Source of the DNA: Prunus persica
Taxonomy: Eukaryota > Streptophyta > Magnoliopsida > Rosales > Rosaceae
Length of the DNA stretch: 64,000 nt
Direction: 5' to 3'
NCBI RefSeq assembly: GCF_000346465.2
Contig: NC_034014.1
Coordinates: forward strand, 2,222,854-2,286,853
Shown here: piece by piece, positions 24,647 through 37,467 of the stretch
How the letters are laid out: each line of letters begins with the position of its first letter
How positions within the stretch are numbered: position 1 is the first letter of the stretch
The notes under the pieces: generated by a model
Told to the model about the DNA's origin: nothing
Seen by the model: the letters and a program-made list of their open reading frames with translations, nothing else
Databases searched by the model: none
Made by a program: the position numbers and the translations under genes

Positions 24647-27600
24647 ATGCCTGCTACTCTAAGGAATCTCTTGCTTTCTCCCAATATCTTCTCCATCACC
24701 TTACTTCTTTCAATAAACTCTCTTTTCTTTTCTTGTTACTCAATTGATGAACAAGGCCAAGCTCTTCTAGCATGGAAGAACAGCTTAAACGGTTCCACAG
24801 ATGCATTGAAATCATGGAATCCTTTAGACACAAGTCCATGCAACTGGTTCGGGGTCCGCTGCAGCTCCAATGGAGAAGTGGTCGAGATAACCTTGAAAGC
24901 ATTAGATTTTCAAGGTCCATTGCCTTCAAATTTTCAGTCTCTCAAGTCCTTAAAGACCCTTATCCTCTCTTCCTCGAATCTCACTGGCACAATTCCCAAA
25001 GAGTTTGGACAGTATCGTGAGCTCAGTTTCGTTGATGTCAGTGGCAATTCTCTCTCTGGTGAAATCCCAGAAGAAATATGCAGGCTAAACAAACTGCAAA
25101 GTTTATCTCTCAATACAAATTTTCTCGAAGGGAAAATCCCTTCAGGCATTGGAAATCTCTCAAGTCTTGTGTATCTGACTCTCTATGACAACCAACTCAG
25201 TGGTGAAATTCCAAAGAGTATTGGATCACTAACAAAGCTAGAAGTTTTCAGAGCAGGAGGGAACAAAAATCTTAATGGTGAGCTGCCTTGGGAGATTGGA
25301 AACTGCACCAACTTGGTCATGTTAGGCCTTGCTGAAACAAGCATTACCGGAAGTCTTCCCTCATCGATTGGCATGCTTAAAAGAATCCAAACCATTGTCT
25401 TATATACATCTCTGTTGTCTGGTCCAATCCCTGAAGAAATTGGAAACTGCAGCGAGTTGCAGAACTTGTACTTGTACCAGAATTCCATCACTGGTCCAAT
25501 CCCAAGGAGAATTGGGGAGCTCAGCAAGCTTCAGAGTCTACTGCTGTGGCAGAACAGCTTAGTGGGGTCAATTCCAGATGAGCTTCGAAGCTGCAGGGAG
25601 CTCACAGTCATGGACTTATCAGAAAATCTTCTGACAGGCAAGATACCTAAAAGTTTTGGTGAGCTTTCCAAGCTTCAAGAGCTTCAGCTGAGTGTCAATC
25701 AGTTATCAGGTACTATACCTTCTGAAATTTCAAATTGCATGGATCTGACTCATTTGGAAGTGGACAACAACGACATTTCGGGGGAGATTCCTGTTCTCAT
25801 TGGCAACCTTAAGAGCTTGACTCTATTTTTTGCCTGGCAAAATAGGCTTACGGGCAATATTCCTGAGAGTCTCTCAGACTGTCAAGAGCTTCAGGCTGTT
25901 GATCTTTCTTACAACAATTTATTTGGTTCAATACCAAGAAATATTTTTGGATTGAGAAATCTCACCAAGCTGCTGCTACTTTCCAATGATTTATCTGGTT
26001 TTATACCACCGGATATAGGAAACTGCACGAACCTGTACAGGTTAAGGTTAAATCACAACAGGCTGGCAGGTACTGTTCCATCGGAGATTGGCAACTTGAA
26101 GAGCTTGAACTTTGTTGATTTGAGCAACAACCGTCTTGTTGGAGCAGTCCCTCCATCAATATCAGGATGTCAGAACCTTGAGTTTCTTGATCTTCATTCA
26201 AATGGGATCACTGGTTCTGTCCCTGATACTCTGCCTACAAGCCTGCAGTTTGTTGACATCTCAGACAATAGGCTTACTGGTCAGCTTCCTCATAGCATTG
26301 GGTCATTAACAGAGTTAACAAAACTCAACCTGGGGAAGAATCAGCTCTCTGGCAGCATACCAGCCGAGATCCTTTCTTGCAGTAAGCTTCAATTGCTAGA
26401 CCTTGGCAACAATGGCTTCTCAGGTGAAATTCCAAAGCAACTTGGTCAAATTCCTTCACTTGAAATATCTCTCAATCTAAGCTGTAACCTGTTTTCTGGT
26501 GAAATCCCATCCCAATTCTCTGGCCTTAGCAAGCTAGGAGTTCTTGACCTCTCCCACAATAAGCTCTCTGGAAACTTAAACACTCTCAAAAACCTTGAAA
26601 ACCTTGTTTCCCTCAATGTCTCTTTCAATGACTTATCTGGTGAATTGCCTAACACCCCATTCTTTCGGAAACTCCCGCTTAGTGACCTTACTGCAAATAA
26701 AGGTCTCTACATCTCTGGCGGAGTTGTAACCCCGGCTGATAGGATACGATCAAGCCACAACAGATCAGTTATGAAGCTAATCACGTCCATTCTCATTAGT
26801 ATCAGTGGAGTACTTCTCCTGCTTGCTGTCTATTCACTAGTCCGTGCTCAAATAACCAGCAACATTCTCAGGGAAGATGATAACTGGGAAATGACCTTGT
26901 ACCAGAAGCTTGAATTCTCCGTAGATGACATAGTCAAGAATTTGACATCATCTAATGTGATTGGGACTGGAAGCTCTGGAGTTGTATACAGGGTGGCAAT
27001 TCCAAATGGAGAAACACTAGCAGTGAAGAAGATGTGGTCATCAGAAGAGTCAGGAGCATTCAACTCTGAAATTCTGACACTGGGTTCAATCAGGCACAAG
27101 AACATCATCAGGCTTTTGGGTTGGGGTTCGAACCGAAGCCTGAAACTTCTGTTCTACGATTACCTTCCCAATGGAAGCTTGAGCTCTCTGCTACATGGTG
27201 CTGGGAAGGGAGGAGCAGATTGGGAGGCTAGATATGATGTTGTCTTAGGCGTGGCTCATGCGCTTGCCTACTTGCACCACGACTGTGTGCCTGCTATTTT
27301 GCATGGTGATGTCAAAGCTATGAACGTGTTGTTGGGTCCTGGCTATGAGCCTTACCTTGCTGACTTTGGATTAGCTAGGACTGTGAATAGCATTGGTGAT
27401 GATGACTTTTCTAAAACAAGCCAAAGGCCTCAATTAGCTGGTTCTTATGGATACATGGCTCCAGGTAATCTTTCTTTCCATAATTTTAGTTAGTCCTAAT
27501 TTTAGCTGGTCCTAATTTTCTTACCATATATATATATATATATATATATAATTTTTTTTTTCTTCCAAAAATCACTAAATTTAGTTGGTTCCTAACTCGT

Positions 27601-28089
27601 TTCATGTTTTCTTTTTGTGTGACTACAGAGCATGCATCAATGCAGCGTATCACTGAGAAGAGTGATGTCTACAGTTTTGGTGTGGTTCTTTTAGAGGTAT
27701 TAACAGGGAGGCATCCATTAGACCCAACTTTGCCCGGGGGTGCACATTTAGTTCAATGGATTCGTGAGCACTTGGCAAGGAATCGAGATCCGGTCGACAT
27801 CCTTGATCAGAAGCTTAGGGGAAGAGCTGATCCTACAATGCACGAAATGCTGCAAACACTAGCTGTGGCATTCCTTTGTGTCAGCACTCGTGCTGATGAT
27901 CGCCCGATGATGAAAGATGTTGTAGCAATGCTTACAGAAATTCGACATGTTGAGACTGCAAGGGGAGAACCAGAATTGTTAAAGGGAGGAGGGTTGCAGT
28001 CAATTTTGGCATCCCCTCCTGCTAGGAAAGCAGTTTCACAAGGCTCTTCTAACTGCTCCTTTGCTTTCTCTGAAGATTCAATGCAATGA
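24647..28089 (+). CDS. RGI3: LRR-XI receptor-like kinase of the RGI (RGF peptide receptor) clade
   Basis: Plasma-membrane receptor kinase; this clade perceives root meristem growth factor peptides. Two exons (24647-27464, 27629-28089) give 1092 aa. A hydrophobic signal peptide covers about residues 1-31. The LRR N-cap ends in SPCNWFGVRC and is followed by over 20 leucine-rich repeats to about residue 670. An R-x-G-G motif (FRAGGN, about residue 201) matches the RGF-binding motif reported for these receptors. A membrane span lies at about 708-730. The kinase domain has VIGTGSSGVVY (about 770), AVKK, HGDVKAMNVLL (about 885) and DFGLAR. HGD replaces HRD, so it is a non-RD kinase, as in related family members. 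The only intron falls in the activation-segment region and contains a TA repeat. RGI4/RGI5 are alternatives; gene order favours RGI3/RGI4. Confidence 0.93.
27526..27551 (+). repeat. (TA)n microsatellite in the kinase intron
   Basis: About 13 TA units in the only intron of the receptor kinase, 60 bp after the donor site. Confidence 0.9.
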
Positions 28090-29086
28090 GAAATTATGAA
28101 CTTTCATCCATTGTGCATATTATCTTGGGAGAATCAAAATCCCATAGAGCAAGGAAGAATATAGAGGAAGAATATTAGTGTAAATTGAGATTTTAATTAT
28201 ATGTGGTTCTTGTAGATTGAAATAATCAATGCCTCCCCACTAAGAAAGAATGGTCTTTTGGGGAATAGGTGTTAAACAATGATTGGTATTTTTGGATTTA
28301 TGTAATTAGAATTTAATGTGAGGGAATGAGATTCCATTCCATGACATCTTTTCTTTCCAGCAATGCTCACATGGTCCCCCAACTCCACATCACATGTCCA
28401 TGTGCTTATCTGAGCAAGACTTTCCAGCAAAGAAATACTAATCTTGGATTAGAAGACTTCATCTTTCATTATCAGAAAGCACATGTAGAAAAGCAGGATC
28501 ATTATTTATACCTGTACAGATATGTAATACACAAACCAAGTAAACTGTTCCATAACATTACAGCTGCACATGGATTTGCATCCACTTTATCAGCATACTG
28601 CGGAGATCTAAGTTTAAGTACTTTCTTAAGAGGTCCAAAAACACCCTAAAATATCGAAACAAATCTAACGGTTCTTACACAGAGTATGGACAATACAAAC
28701 AAACACATGCAAAGTGAAGCTTGTGATCTTACTATCGCAGGTTGATTAGAGGTAATTATTTTCAAATACAGAAACACAAACAACAAAATTTCATTGAGGT
28801 AAATATAAACAATACATGAATACAAAAGAGTCCATTTTCAGCCACAAAATGGTGTTTCCTATCAAAAACAGCTAAATGGTGCCACTTCTTGCTCGTCTTC
28901 TAGCTATGTTGTCATTAAAGTAGACTTCGCCCCACCTAAACTAGGTGGTGGTATGGTAGGCAAACGCAACATTATGTCCGGTACTGGTAAGGGCTAAAGT
29001 GAGTAATTTTCTAGCCACAGCAGCAAGTGATGTTATAGACCCAAACCCTGTCCATACTACACAACATTTCAGTTGATGGTTATGGA
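28090..29086. other. Intergenic between convergent receptor kinase and RecX genes
   Basis: Holds the 3' UTRs of both genes. The ORF at 28326-28649 has no family features. Confidence 0.55.
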
Positions 29087-31768
29087 CTAGGGTGGGTACT
29101 GAGATTCTAACTTCTTTAATATGAAGCCAATAACATCCCAGTTGAATCCACGATACTGAAGCCAACGAACAATCCTTGATTTCCTTGTCTCTTTAGGCAC
29201 TTCTTGACCTCGAAGCCACTGCTTTGAGGCCTGAACAAGTAAATTATCCATTGAGAGCTTTGACAGACCATGAACTAACTTCTGATCATTATCTGATTCT
29301 CCCTCCTCAAAAACCAATTTAATTGCATTCTCAGCATCAAGTTTACTCACTCCCTTGCTGAAAAGTGCCTGATCCAACAACAATGCTTCATTACATAAAA
29401 ACAGGCATTTCACCCTTGCTAATTTGGATAGTCGATACTAACATTTATCTTGACATGTTTCATTCTTTCTTATTGCTCTAGATCAGATTTTTAAAACAAA
29501 TAAAGACTCCAACAAGAGCTGACTACCTAGTGTAATATCAACACGGCTACTCTTTCTTTAATCAGGCTGCACCGTGGAAAAACAAGGATTAACATGACAA
29601 TCTCAGTCCTTCAACATTTCAATCTAATAATAGTCATCTCAATCTACCAAATTTCTATTATGCTGAAAAATAGTATGGCTTACTTGCTTTATCCGCCTTG
29701 GTCCCCAACTTGAGGAAGACCATCTAGAACGAGAAAATGCTTCCGCATACAAGCTATCATTGATTAGGCCTCTACAATAAACTTAAAGGGTCACAAAAGA
29801 TGTCATATCATATATAATATAGTATGAAACTTTGGAATTCACTTCTGAAAATGACAATATAACTACAGTAAAAAAGTAAAGAAATAGTTGGAGAACAGTT
29901 CACATGCGCACAAAAGAACACAATACCAAACATTCAAAAATGACTGATCCAAAAAAAGAAAAAAGGTGTTACTCGGGTGCTTTGAAAGACCTAAGAAAAG
30001 AAAAGAATAGGAAGGGATATCCAGGTACTGAGAAATCCCCTGTGGTGTTACACTTGAAAAGTTTCAACCTCTTGCTAATGAGATATGAAAATTGACAATA
30101 ACCATTGACACGATTGTTAGCCAGCAAAACTAATTCACTATGGTCTACCAGACTTTAAGTTTAGGGCCACAAATTTTTTATAGAATTGTAAATAATACTT
30201 CCAGATCTCTGTAATCCATTTTTCTTGTGCTTTTTGAGTGGTAACTGAATCAGTCTTACAACTTGCATGTAGAACCAGTTTCTAAGATCATTGTGGCATA
30301 ATTACCCAAGCATGTGGAGTTTTCAAACATGGTTATTTCCATATAATTGGCTGATGAACACTTTCAACACAAGACATTCTCACGACTAGAAATGTACCTG
30401 CTAGTGAAGTCATTTATTACTGCCTCAACGGTATCTAGAGAAAAGTTCTTTCCATGTAATTTCTTTCTCAGTTCAACTGCTGTGAAAGCCCTACAAAGAA
30501 AAAGAACTTCTTAAACAAATTTTTTCTTCTTTATTCACAGGTAAACATCCTTATTTTCAAACTTCTATAGCATCTTCGCTCCAGGAACGCACACACTCAA
30601 ACCCTCAAACTGCTATCCAAAGGTATCTTGGCAATGTACCTCAGAAGAATTTCTGCCCTCAGACATTCTAGCAGCACTACACCAAGCAGTTCTATGAAGT
30701 TATGGAAATTCTAACCTGGTTGCAAGTAATTTTATTGCCACTTTCTCAGCATCATGCAATACATCCTTTTCATAACATTTTTTCACTTGATGAGTATTTA
30801 ACTCTTCAAAAACCTCCTCAGGTTCTTCCATGAGTTCATAGCCTACATCCCCCGAAAGATGATCAATCTGATCTTCCAACTCTGGAGATGCTATAATGTT
30901 TTCAAGAAAATGGCTTCAGTTTTGTGTATAAACAAAGCCTAAAATAAAACTCCACAACTAAACAGACACAATAACAAGAAGCTACAATTGCCAGGGTTAA
31001 GTGCAATCATGTAATTAAAGCTATGTTTGTATGTTACACAATCAATTTGTTTTTTTATTTATTCAAGTAAACTTAGAATACCTTTCTCAACATCATTAAA
31101 CAAGTAGTTCTTGTAGGAAACGTGATTTTGATTCTGAGGCTTCTCATCGAAGCCCCTATTTTTCTGCACACCTCTTCCACATTGTTTAACCTCACTCTTC
31201 AATGCACCCGCATCCGGAAATTCACGGGACTTCTTTTGTTCAGAAACCTTTGTCTGCTGATAATTCTCCGACTTTTTAACTTGAGAAGATTTCTTGGGAA
31301 AGTACCTAACGGGAACCGATGAACTGTATTCTCTGCTTTTCAAGCACTTGATTGCAATTTTCTCCCTAGCCCTACAAATGACAGATTTAGTATTAAGTAA
31401 GACAAGGTAATAAATCACCAAGAACTTTGAACGATCAGTTACTCAGTTTCTGAGCTGAATTTTCTGTTTGGTTCATGAGAAAACATAGGAAATAGAAGAA
31501 AGGTGGACAATTCAATCATTCAGTGTTTGAATCATGAGAATCAAGAGTCCCAGTCGCTCAACTTGTTAACAAATTTGGGGTTTTGTTATTTAAAATTTCA
31601 AAATTAACGGTAAAAAGAAAATAACTTTTTTTTTTTCCCTTCATTTTCTCGGGAGCTAAAGACAGAAACATTATAAAGTGTGAGAATTTCTCACCAGGAC
31701 ATGACGAACACTCGACAGGGAAACTGAAATTGAGTTTTCAAGCAGAGAATTCCAGCGTGAATTGCCAT
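29087..31768 (-). CDS. recX: RecX-domain protein, probably organellar
   Basis: Plant homologue of bacterial RecX, which binds RecA filaments and modulates recombination; in plants a role with organellar RecA is likely but inferred. Six exons on the minus strand: 31695-31768, 31082-31371, 30716-30890, 30398-30490, 29684-29771, 29087-29368, summing to 333 aa. The N-terminus (MAIHAGILCLKTQFQF) is basic and lacks acidic residues, like a plastid or mitochondrial presequence. A lysine-rich, low-complexity region of about 100 residues follows. The RecX three-helix repeats begin at AIKLLATRAFTAVELRKKL, with DTVEAVINDFTSRGLIND, YAEAFSRSRW, GPRRIKQALFSKGVS and RIVRWLQYRGFNWDVI. The last repeat ends LESQYPP. 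Its upstream flank is duplicated at 46081-46985. Confidence 0.88.
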
Positions 31769-32497
31769 ATCTGTTAATTTTCTGCGAGGAAGAAAAGCCC
31801 CAATTTGTATAGCGTAGGGTTTTAGATTCAATTGGCGCGTGATTTACAGTATAGATGAAACGGGCGCGGACAACAGGATGGGTTTTGCTTTGTGGGCTTA
31901 GTTCTCACTATACCTCTGAAGCCCAAATGACCCGTTTCAAGATCGACTTCAGTCCAAACGTTAGTGACTAATTTAGGCCCAGCTCAAGTTCCATTTTCTC
32001 GCCGGACTACGGAACCGGAACCCATACCTGAGACCGAAGACACAAGACTAAAGGACACAGGATCCCCGACTCATAATTGAGTCAAGAGTTGAGCACGTGA
32101 CTTTTCAAAATGATATTTATGGCCGACTTTTTATAAAGAATATGATGTGAAATGATTAAGAGACCATCAAAAATGAGTTAGTCGTTGAATTCATGACTTT
32201 ATTTGACGGCATTTTGAATGGAAGCCTTAGAAATCTAACAGTGAGGATACATAGACCAATTTTGTATAGTTCATGGGGAAATTAGATTTTATACATAATA
32301 GCAAATATACACTTGTATATAACAAGCGCATAATGCAACGTAATAGCCAATCAAAATTGAATATGCATTTTTTCACCCCAAAAATAATAATAATATCATT
32401 TGATCATTTAGAAAAGGCATTCTTTTTTACCAATTGAAGCTATGGACTCTTTTGTGTGTGTGTGTGTTAATTTGCATTCCGAATTCAGCTTGCTGAA
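31769..32497. other. RecX upstream flank, source copy of a segmental duplication
   Basis: Promoter side of RecX. From about 31790 to 32530 it aligns by eye, in order, with 46081-46985 (for example the GCGTGATTTACAGT and TTTATAAAGAATATGA stretches). A short (TG)n run sits near 32453. No coding sequence. Confidence 0.7.
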
Positions 32498-33728
32498 TTA
32501 CAAGTCAATAAAATAACAAAACATATAAAGAAAAGAAGTGGGATCAGATTCTTCTTCATGCTCCTCAACTTCTTCTGGAGTTCTTTTCTTAGGGCTCTTA
32601 TAAGCCATAAGCTGATTCTTACTAGCAGCATCTTGACTCAGACTAGTCTTCTCAAGCACAGCTTTCCCCCTTGCATTTAGAGAATGAACATCCATAGCAG
32701 CAGCAGGCCTCACAGACCCTTCACTCATACCTCCAATTTTAACACCTTTAGCAGTCTCCTCGAAAGTTTTCCCGTCTCTTATGCCAGCTTTAGCTTTCAC
32801 TTTCCTATTTCCCACCACATTCCACTCAGGATCATACTCTTCCTCTTGATTCATAACAGAGGCCTCCTTCTCTCAGTAGCATTATCCACTCCAGTAATCA
32901 CATTGGGCTGGGGGAACACCAAGATAACATCATCCCTCAACTGACTCTGGACCTCCTCATCAATCACCAAGTCAGCAGGGAAGAAGTTGGGTTCATGAGG
33001 GAGTCTCTCCATTTGTAGGAAATTCATATTGATCACCTAAACATGACAAATATGCTCTTCACCTTTTTTTATAACCACAGTAAAAACAGATCTCAAATAA
33101 GGTTTCATAGCTAATGAAGCTCCTTATCTCGTCATTCTCCTCCCCAAACACCAAGACTCTTTTCAAGGGTTTGTTCAAGTCAAGTGTCACACAGACTAAC
33201 AAACATCCCATGGCTTCGAGTAAGAACATTCTGGTCAACCCTGAGAGGGTCACCAATAATGTAGGACTGCTTCATCTCTAAATTGAAGGGGAAGAAATGG
33301 AATTCTTACCCAGCACACAATGGAGTCCACAGTGGCATAAAAGGGTGAGAACTCAAGGGTCCATCTCTTCAGGGCAAAGATTAAGCCCTGAACAAACCAC
33401 GGACGGTTCTCGAGAACATACTCAATTTCCACCTCATCTGTAAACTCAACTTTAAACCACTCTCTGCCCATGTGGTCAATAGAGAAAATCTCCTTGCATT
33501 CTCTTCTAATCATTTCTAAACCTATTTCGAATAATTCTACCGGGACATACTTCCTAAACACCTTCCCCACAAGACAAAAATTCTTATAATGCCCTTAGAC
33601 ACTAGAAGCAAGAGCAGTTGCAGTGATCCTAGTCTCAGATTTTTCCATTCTAAACATAAACCTCCCTTTGTTAACACAGAAGGAGAGTGGGAGGAGCTCG
33701 CTTTCCCTTTGGACGCATTGGCAAACAA
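32498..33728 (-). pseudogene. LINE gag-like (DUF4283 / zinc-knuckle) pseudogene
   Basis: Minus-strand segments resemble the ORF1 protein of plant L1-type retrotransposons. A DUF4283-like part (GREWFKVEFTDEVEIEYVL, RPWFVQGLIFALKRWT) is followed by a shifted frame with TLDLNKPLKRVLVFGEE and a zinc-knuckle beginning EICFYCG, then a low-complexity acidic/basic tail. Frame changes near 33250 and 33060 and the lack of one continuous ORF show it is broken. No reverse transcriptase follows. It begins about where the duplicated RecX flank loses similarity with its copy, so it may have inserted after the duplication. Confidence 0.65.
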
Positions 33729-34192
33729 TTGAGCACTTATTTTGGGAACAAATATACAGTAAGACTAAGCACTAGTAGTAAGCATAAGACACTTAGCATT
33801 GGTACAGAAAAGTTCAAGCAATCCAAATACATAGGCTAGCACACCTGAGAGTAATGATTAGCATTAAGTAGGAAAAACCAATGCATGCAAGAAAGATAAT
33901 TCAAAAAGGTAAATCTTGAGAGCTTGAGCTTAAAAAACCTAGGAGCTAGTCTAAAACCCCTAAAATTGCTGCATTAAGAGGATTAAGCAATCTAAAAAAA
34001 TAAATCAAAGAGCTAGCAAGGGAAAGTCCAATAGCACTATAGATAAATGATAAGCCCAAAGCATGCTCAATATCAAAGACATTAAGAGAGAGAGAGAGAG
34101 AGGTATTGAGAAAAAGGTGATTTCGTATAACCAGACAGTTTTGGGGAGATCAGACGTTTTTTGTTTGTATTGATTGTCACCCAGAAGGGGCC
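33729..34192. other. Spacer between LINE remnant and inverted-repeat element
   Basis: AT-rich with a short (GA)n run near 34086. Nothing else seen. Confidence 0.5.
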
Positions 34193-34201
34193 AATCCAAA
34201 T

Positions 34202-35668
34202 GGAGAATGCTAGCAACCTTCTCTTTTGGAACTTCTCCATTTTCCACATAAAATATGTCATTATCCTTACACTTTTAAAAAAAAAAATTATATATAATGC
34301 ATCACACAAGCTCATTTTTATTTTCCAAATTTATCCTTATTGAATGTATTGGTTTTTTTACAACTTTATTACCACCTTATTAAAACATATATAAATAAGA
34401 AAAACGATAATTTTATTTATTTATTTTTAAAAGTGTCTTCTTTTTTTTTTTCAAAGAGAACGTTTGTTTTTTTTTTTCACAAAAAAAATGACAATAAACA
34501 TAAATATTAATAACAATAACATATCAGAAGAAAAAAAACAAAACAGTAAAACATAAATAACAATAAACATAACATAAATATTATAAGAAGCAAAATAAGC
34601 AAAAAGAAAAAAAAAAGAACAATAAACATAAATGAAAAGAAGCAAAAGAAGCAAAATATTAAATGGACAATAGTAATTTTTTTTTTTTGAAGTACTAAAC
34701 GGACAATAGTAAAAGAAGCAAAATCTGTTTTCTAGAAGAAACAAAAATGGACACTAAACACATTTAAAGTAAAAAAGGTGACAAGAAATGAAGTTTATAA
34801 CTAGGAGTTTTTCCAGGCATGGTCGGAGGGGGACGAGGGGGCACTTGACTGGAGGCAAGGCCTCTGCTCTTGCTTACGGTTGAGCGGGTACGGCTACTTG
34901 TTAGTCCGACGTCCAAGCCCATTGGTGTAGAAACACTTGCCTAATCCCCGATGGCTTAGCCCATTTTTTGTACTTGTTACGGTCCTTCATCAATAAATAC
35001 TACCGCTTTCAATTAAAAAAAAAAAACTAATTTCTTGTAAAAAAAAATTTTCAATATATTTAATAAGAGTAAACTTGGAAAATAAAAATTAGTTTATGTG
35101 ATACATTAATGACATCGTTTTAAGTATAAGGAAAGTGACACATGTCATGAGTTAAATGGAGAAGGTCCAAAAGAGAAGGTTAGAGAGAAGGTTGCTAGCA
35201 TTCCCCTTTATCTATTACCATCATAATAACTCCACGGGCCCATGATTTTAAAAATAATCTTCATGCACTTCTCTTCAATAGGGACGTAGAGAAAAAAAAA
35301 TTTTGATTAAAGAAACTATTTTGAATTTTGTATTATAAAAATAATTATTCGAAATTGATTATAAAATAAAAAGAGAATGTGGGGACATATGTCAAGACAG
35401 TAGTGCGTTAGCCCAAATGCAACGTGTGATGTGAGTGAGTGAGTTGCTAAATATAAATAAATAAATAAAATTAAAGCTGCTAGCGAACTAGGTGCTAGAT
35501 TTGACGACCACGTGTTTTCTGCTCTAGATAACATTCACAGTACCTGACCCAAACAAAAAAATATTTTTTTAAAATAATCTCAACATACCCTACTATACCA
35601 AGCAACATACTTAAAGTAATTTTTATTTATATTTTTGGTAAAAAGTTAATACCTCTTTACCAACCCTG
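34202..35668 (+). repeat. Left arm of the long inverted repeat
   Basis: Matches the reverse complement of 37468-38635, except for an extra insertion of about 230 bp (34800-35027). Similarity runs inward to about 35668 (ACCAACC against its reversed partner). Confidence 0.8.
34800..35027 (+). mobile_element. Poly(A)-tailed insertion in the left arm, probable LINE 3' fragment
   Basis: GC-richer segment absent from the matching right arm. It ends CATCAATAAATACTACCGC and then a poly(A) run, the form of a truncated retroposed 3' end. Target duplications were not identified. Confidence 0.5.
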
Positions 35669-36414
35669 ATGTAAATACATGCAATTTCCTCGCCTTACCT
35701 TCCACCTACCTCATTTCCTTTTCTAGCCACGTGACACATCATTTTTCCCCTTTACCTTTTCCTACCTAAAATCCTACAGAACAAAAATGATGTATGACAT
35801 GTAGAAAGTTAGCCAAAACTTTAATGTTTATGGGTGAAAATGTGAAACACACAATTTAATTATACAATCCTTTTTGGCTATTGAGATAATGAAAATTTTT
35901 GGATGGGGAGGGAGGACATGACGACTTTTGGCCTAGGCCCGACTACGCCGCTACCCAATACATGACATCTATTATGTCGCGTGACACGATGAATGACAGA
36001 CATTAAAACATGTGTCAACTACATAATAAAAAAGAGCCAAAGTTAGGCAATTCCCACGAAAATAAAACATTAAGGTCCTTTTAAGTTTGTTAAAGGGCAA
36101 AGCTTTCGATCATTGACAATCGCTTAGTTTGGCTGTAGGGGAATCTATAAAGCCAAAACACTACCACTCATAAAAGTCTAAAAAGAGACATTGCACCGCT
36201 TAGGCTTAACCAAACACGTTTTTCCACTTTGAAAAAATCAAGAAAACTCACCCCGAAAAAAAATAAACGAAAAATATATACATTTTGCTGCTCAAACCCA
36301 CCGGGTTTGTCCCGGTTTTGTTTTTTTTTTCCTTCTTTTTGTTAATAATTTCATTTGTAAATTACAAACCCAAAAAAAAAAAAAAAAAAAAAATCCTAAA
36401 AATGCCATATCATC

Positions 36415-37254
36415 TTAATCCTTGAAGATGACATCACTGGCCATACTCATCAACAGTCCAATCGCATCCGGCGGGAACTTGCTTGCGAACAGAAACGGGT
36501 CTCGCAGTTTCGTCAAGGACCAATCAGAGCCGTTGTCGCTCTCCTTCTCGTCATCGTATTTCGGCCTGTCATTTCTCAGGGAGGTGATCAGATCAGGCCC
36601 CAAGTCGGAGGCCTCATATGTTCGGGGGTGGCCATCGAATCTCCCGCGCCAATCCACGTGCATAAGGGTAGCGGGCACGCACCCGCCTGGTTCTCTCATG
36701 TTCAGGAGGGTAGGAAAGTAATTTTCCTCTGGGTAACATGTGTCCCAACGCTGGCACGGTAGCTTGAACTTAGACCAGAGCCGGTGGTCACCCACAACCA
36801 CCCTCACGTGCTTCCGCTTCAGGATCCAGAATTGAGACCCGATCCGAAACTCCTCTAGCTTCACATGCGGCAGCATTGCGTCCTCCCCACGCGCTGCCCA
36901 CCTGTCATACGCCCCGATCTCGTTATCTAGAATCTCGATGAAACTCTTCTTCGATCGGGTGAGGGTTTGGTACGTGAAGTTGAAGGACCAGATGAGGATG
37001 CAAGAAGGAGAGAGAAGCGCGAACATGGCACGGGCGGCGAGGTGGAAGAGCGAGTTGTCATCTAATGGGAGGGATTTTAGCGGTGAAATTAGGTTGATTT
37101 TTTGGTAGGTTTTGGTGAGTTTTGGGGATTAGGAGATTTGGGTGGGGATAGTGGGGGTTATGGTGGCGATAGGGCTTGTGATGGTGAAGATTATGGTGAG
37201 AGGCAAACATAGAAGAACAGCGCAAATGAGAGAAAATGGTGTTGGGGAGAGCAT
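36415..37254 (-). pseudogene. Captured GT14 (core-2/I-branching, DUF266) glycosyltransferase gene, broken
   Basis: Resembles plant BC10/DUF266-type Golgi glycosyltransferases. The N-terminus (MLSPTPFSLICAVLLC) starts at 37254 with a signal-anchor, and the reading continues to SLPLDDNSLFHLAAR. It then jumps directly to AMFALLSPSC and runs through TYQTLTRSKKSFIEILDNE, RIGSQFWILKRKHVRVV, CYPEENYFPTLLNM and the natural C-terminus ASDVIFKD. About 100 residues of the middle are missing compared with remembered relatives. Codon 42 is a TAA stop (37129-37131). It is intronless here. It lies inside the inverted-repeat element, so it looks like a captured gene that later decayed. Conservation of the C-terminal half is high. 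Confidence 0.75.
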
Positions 37255-37467
37255 GGTTTTGTGGTTGAGAGAGACAGTGATTGGTATTTTTAGTAGAAAA
37301 TGGAGAGTGAGATTTGGTGGAAGAAGATGAGGAGCATGGTGATTGACGGTGGGGATAAGATTGATGACAACCTAAAAGCGCTTTTTATTTTTAAATTACT
37401 TTTTAACTTATTTTAAAAATAATTTGTTGTTTGCTTGGAGGATATAAAGGGGATTTAATACTAAATA

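Noticed and set aside
24591..24662. Upstream ORF overlapping the receptor kinase start
   Set aside because: The probable TATA box at 24578 places the transcription start after this ATG, so it is unlikely to be in the mRNA.
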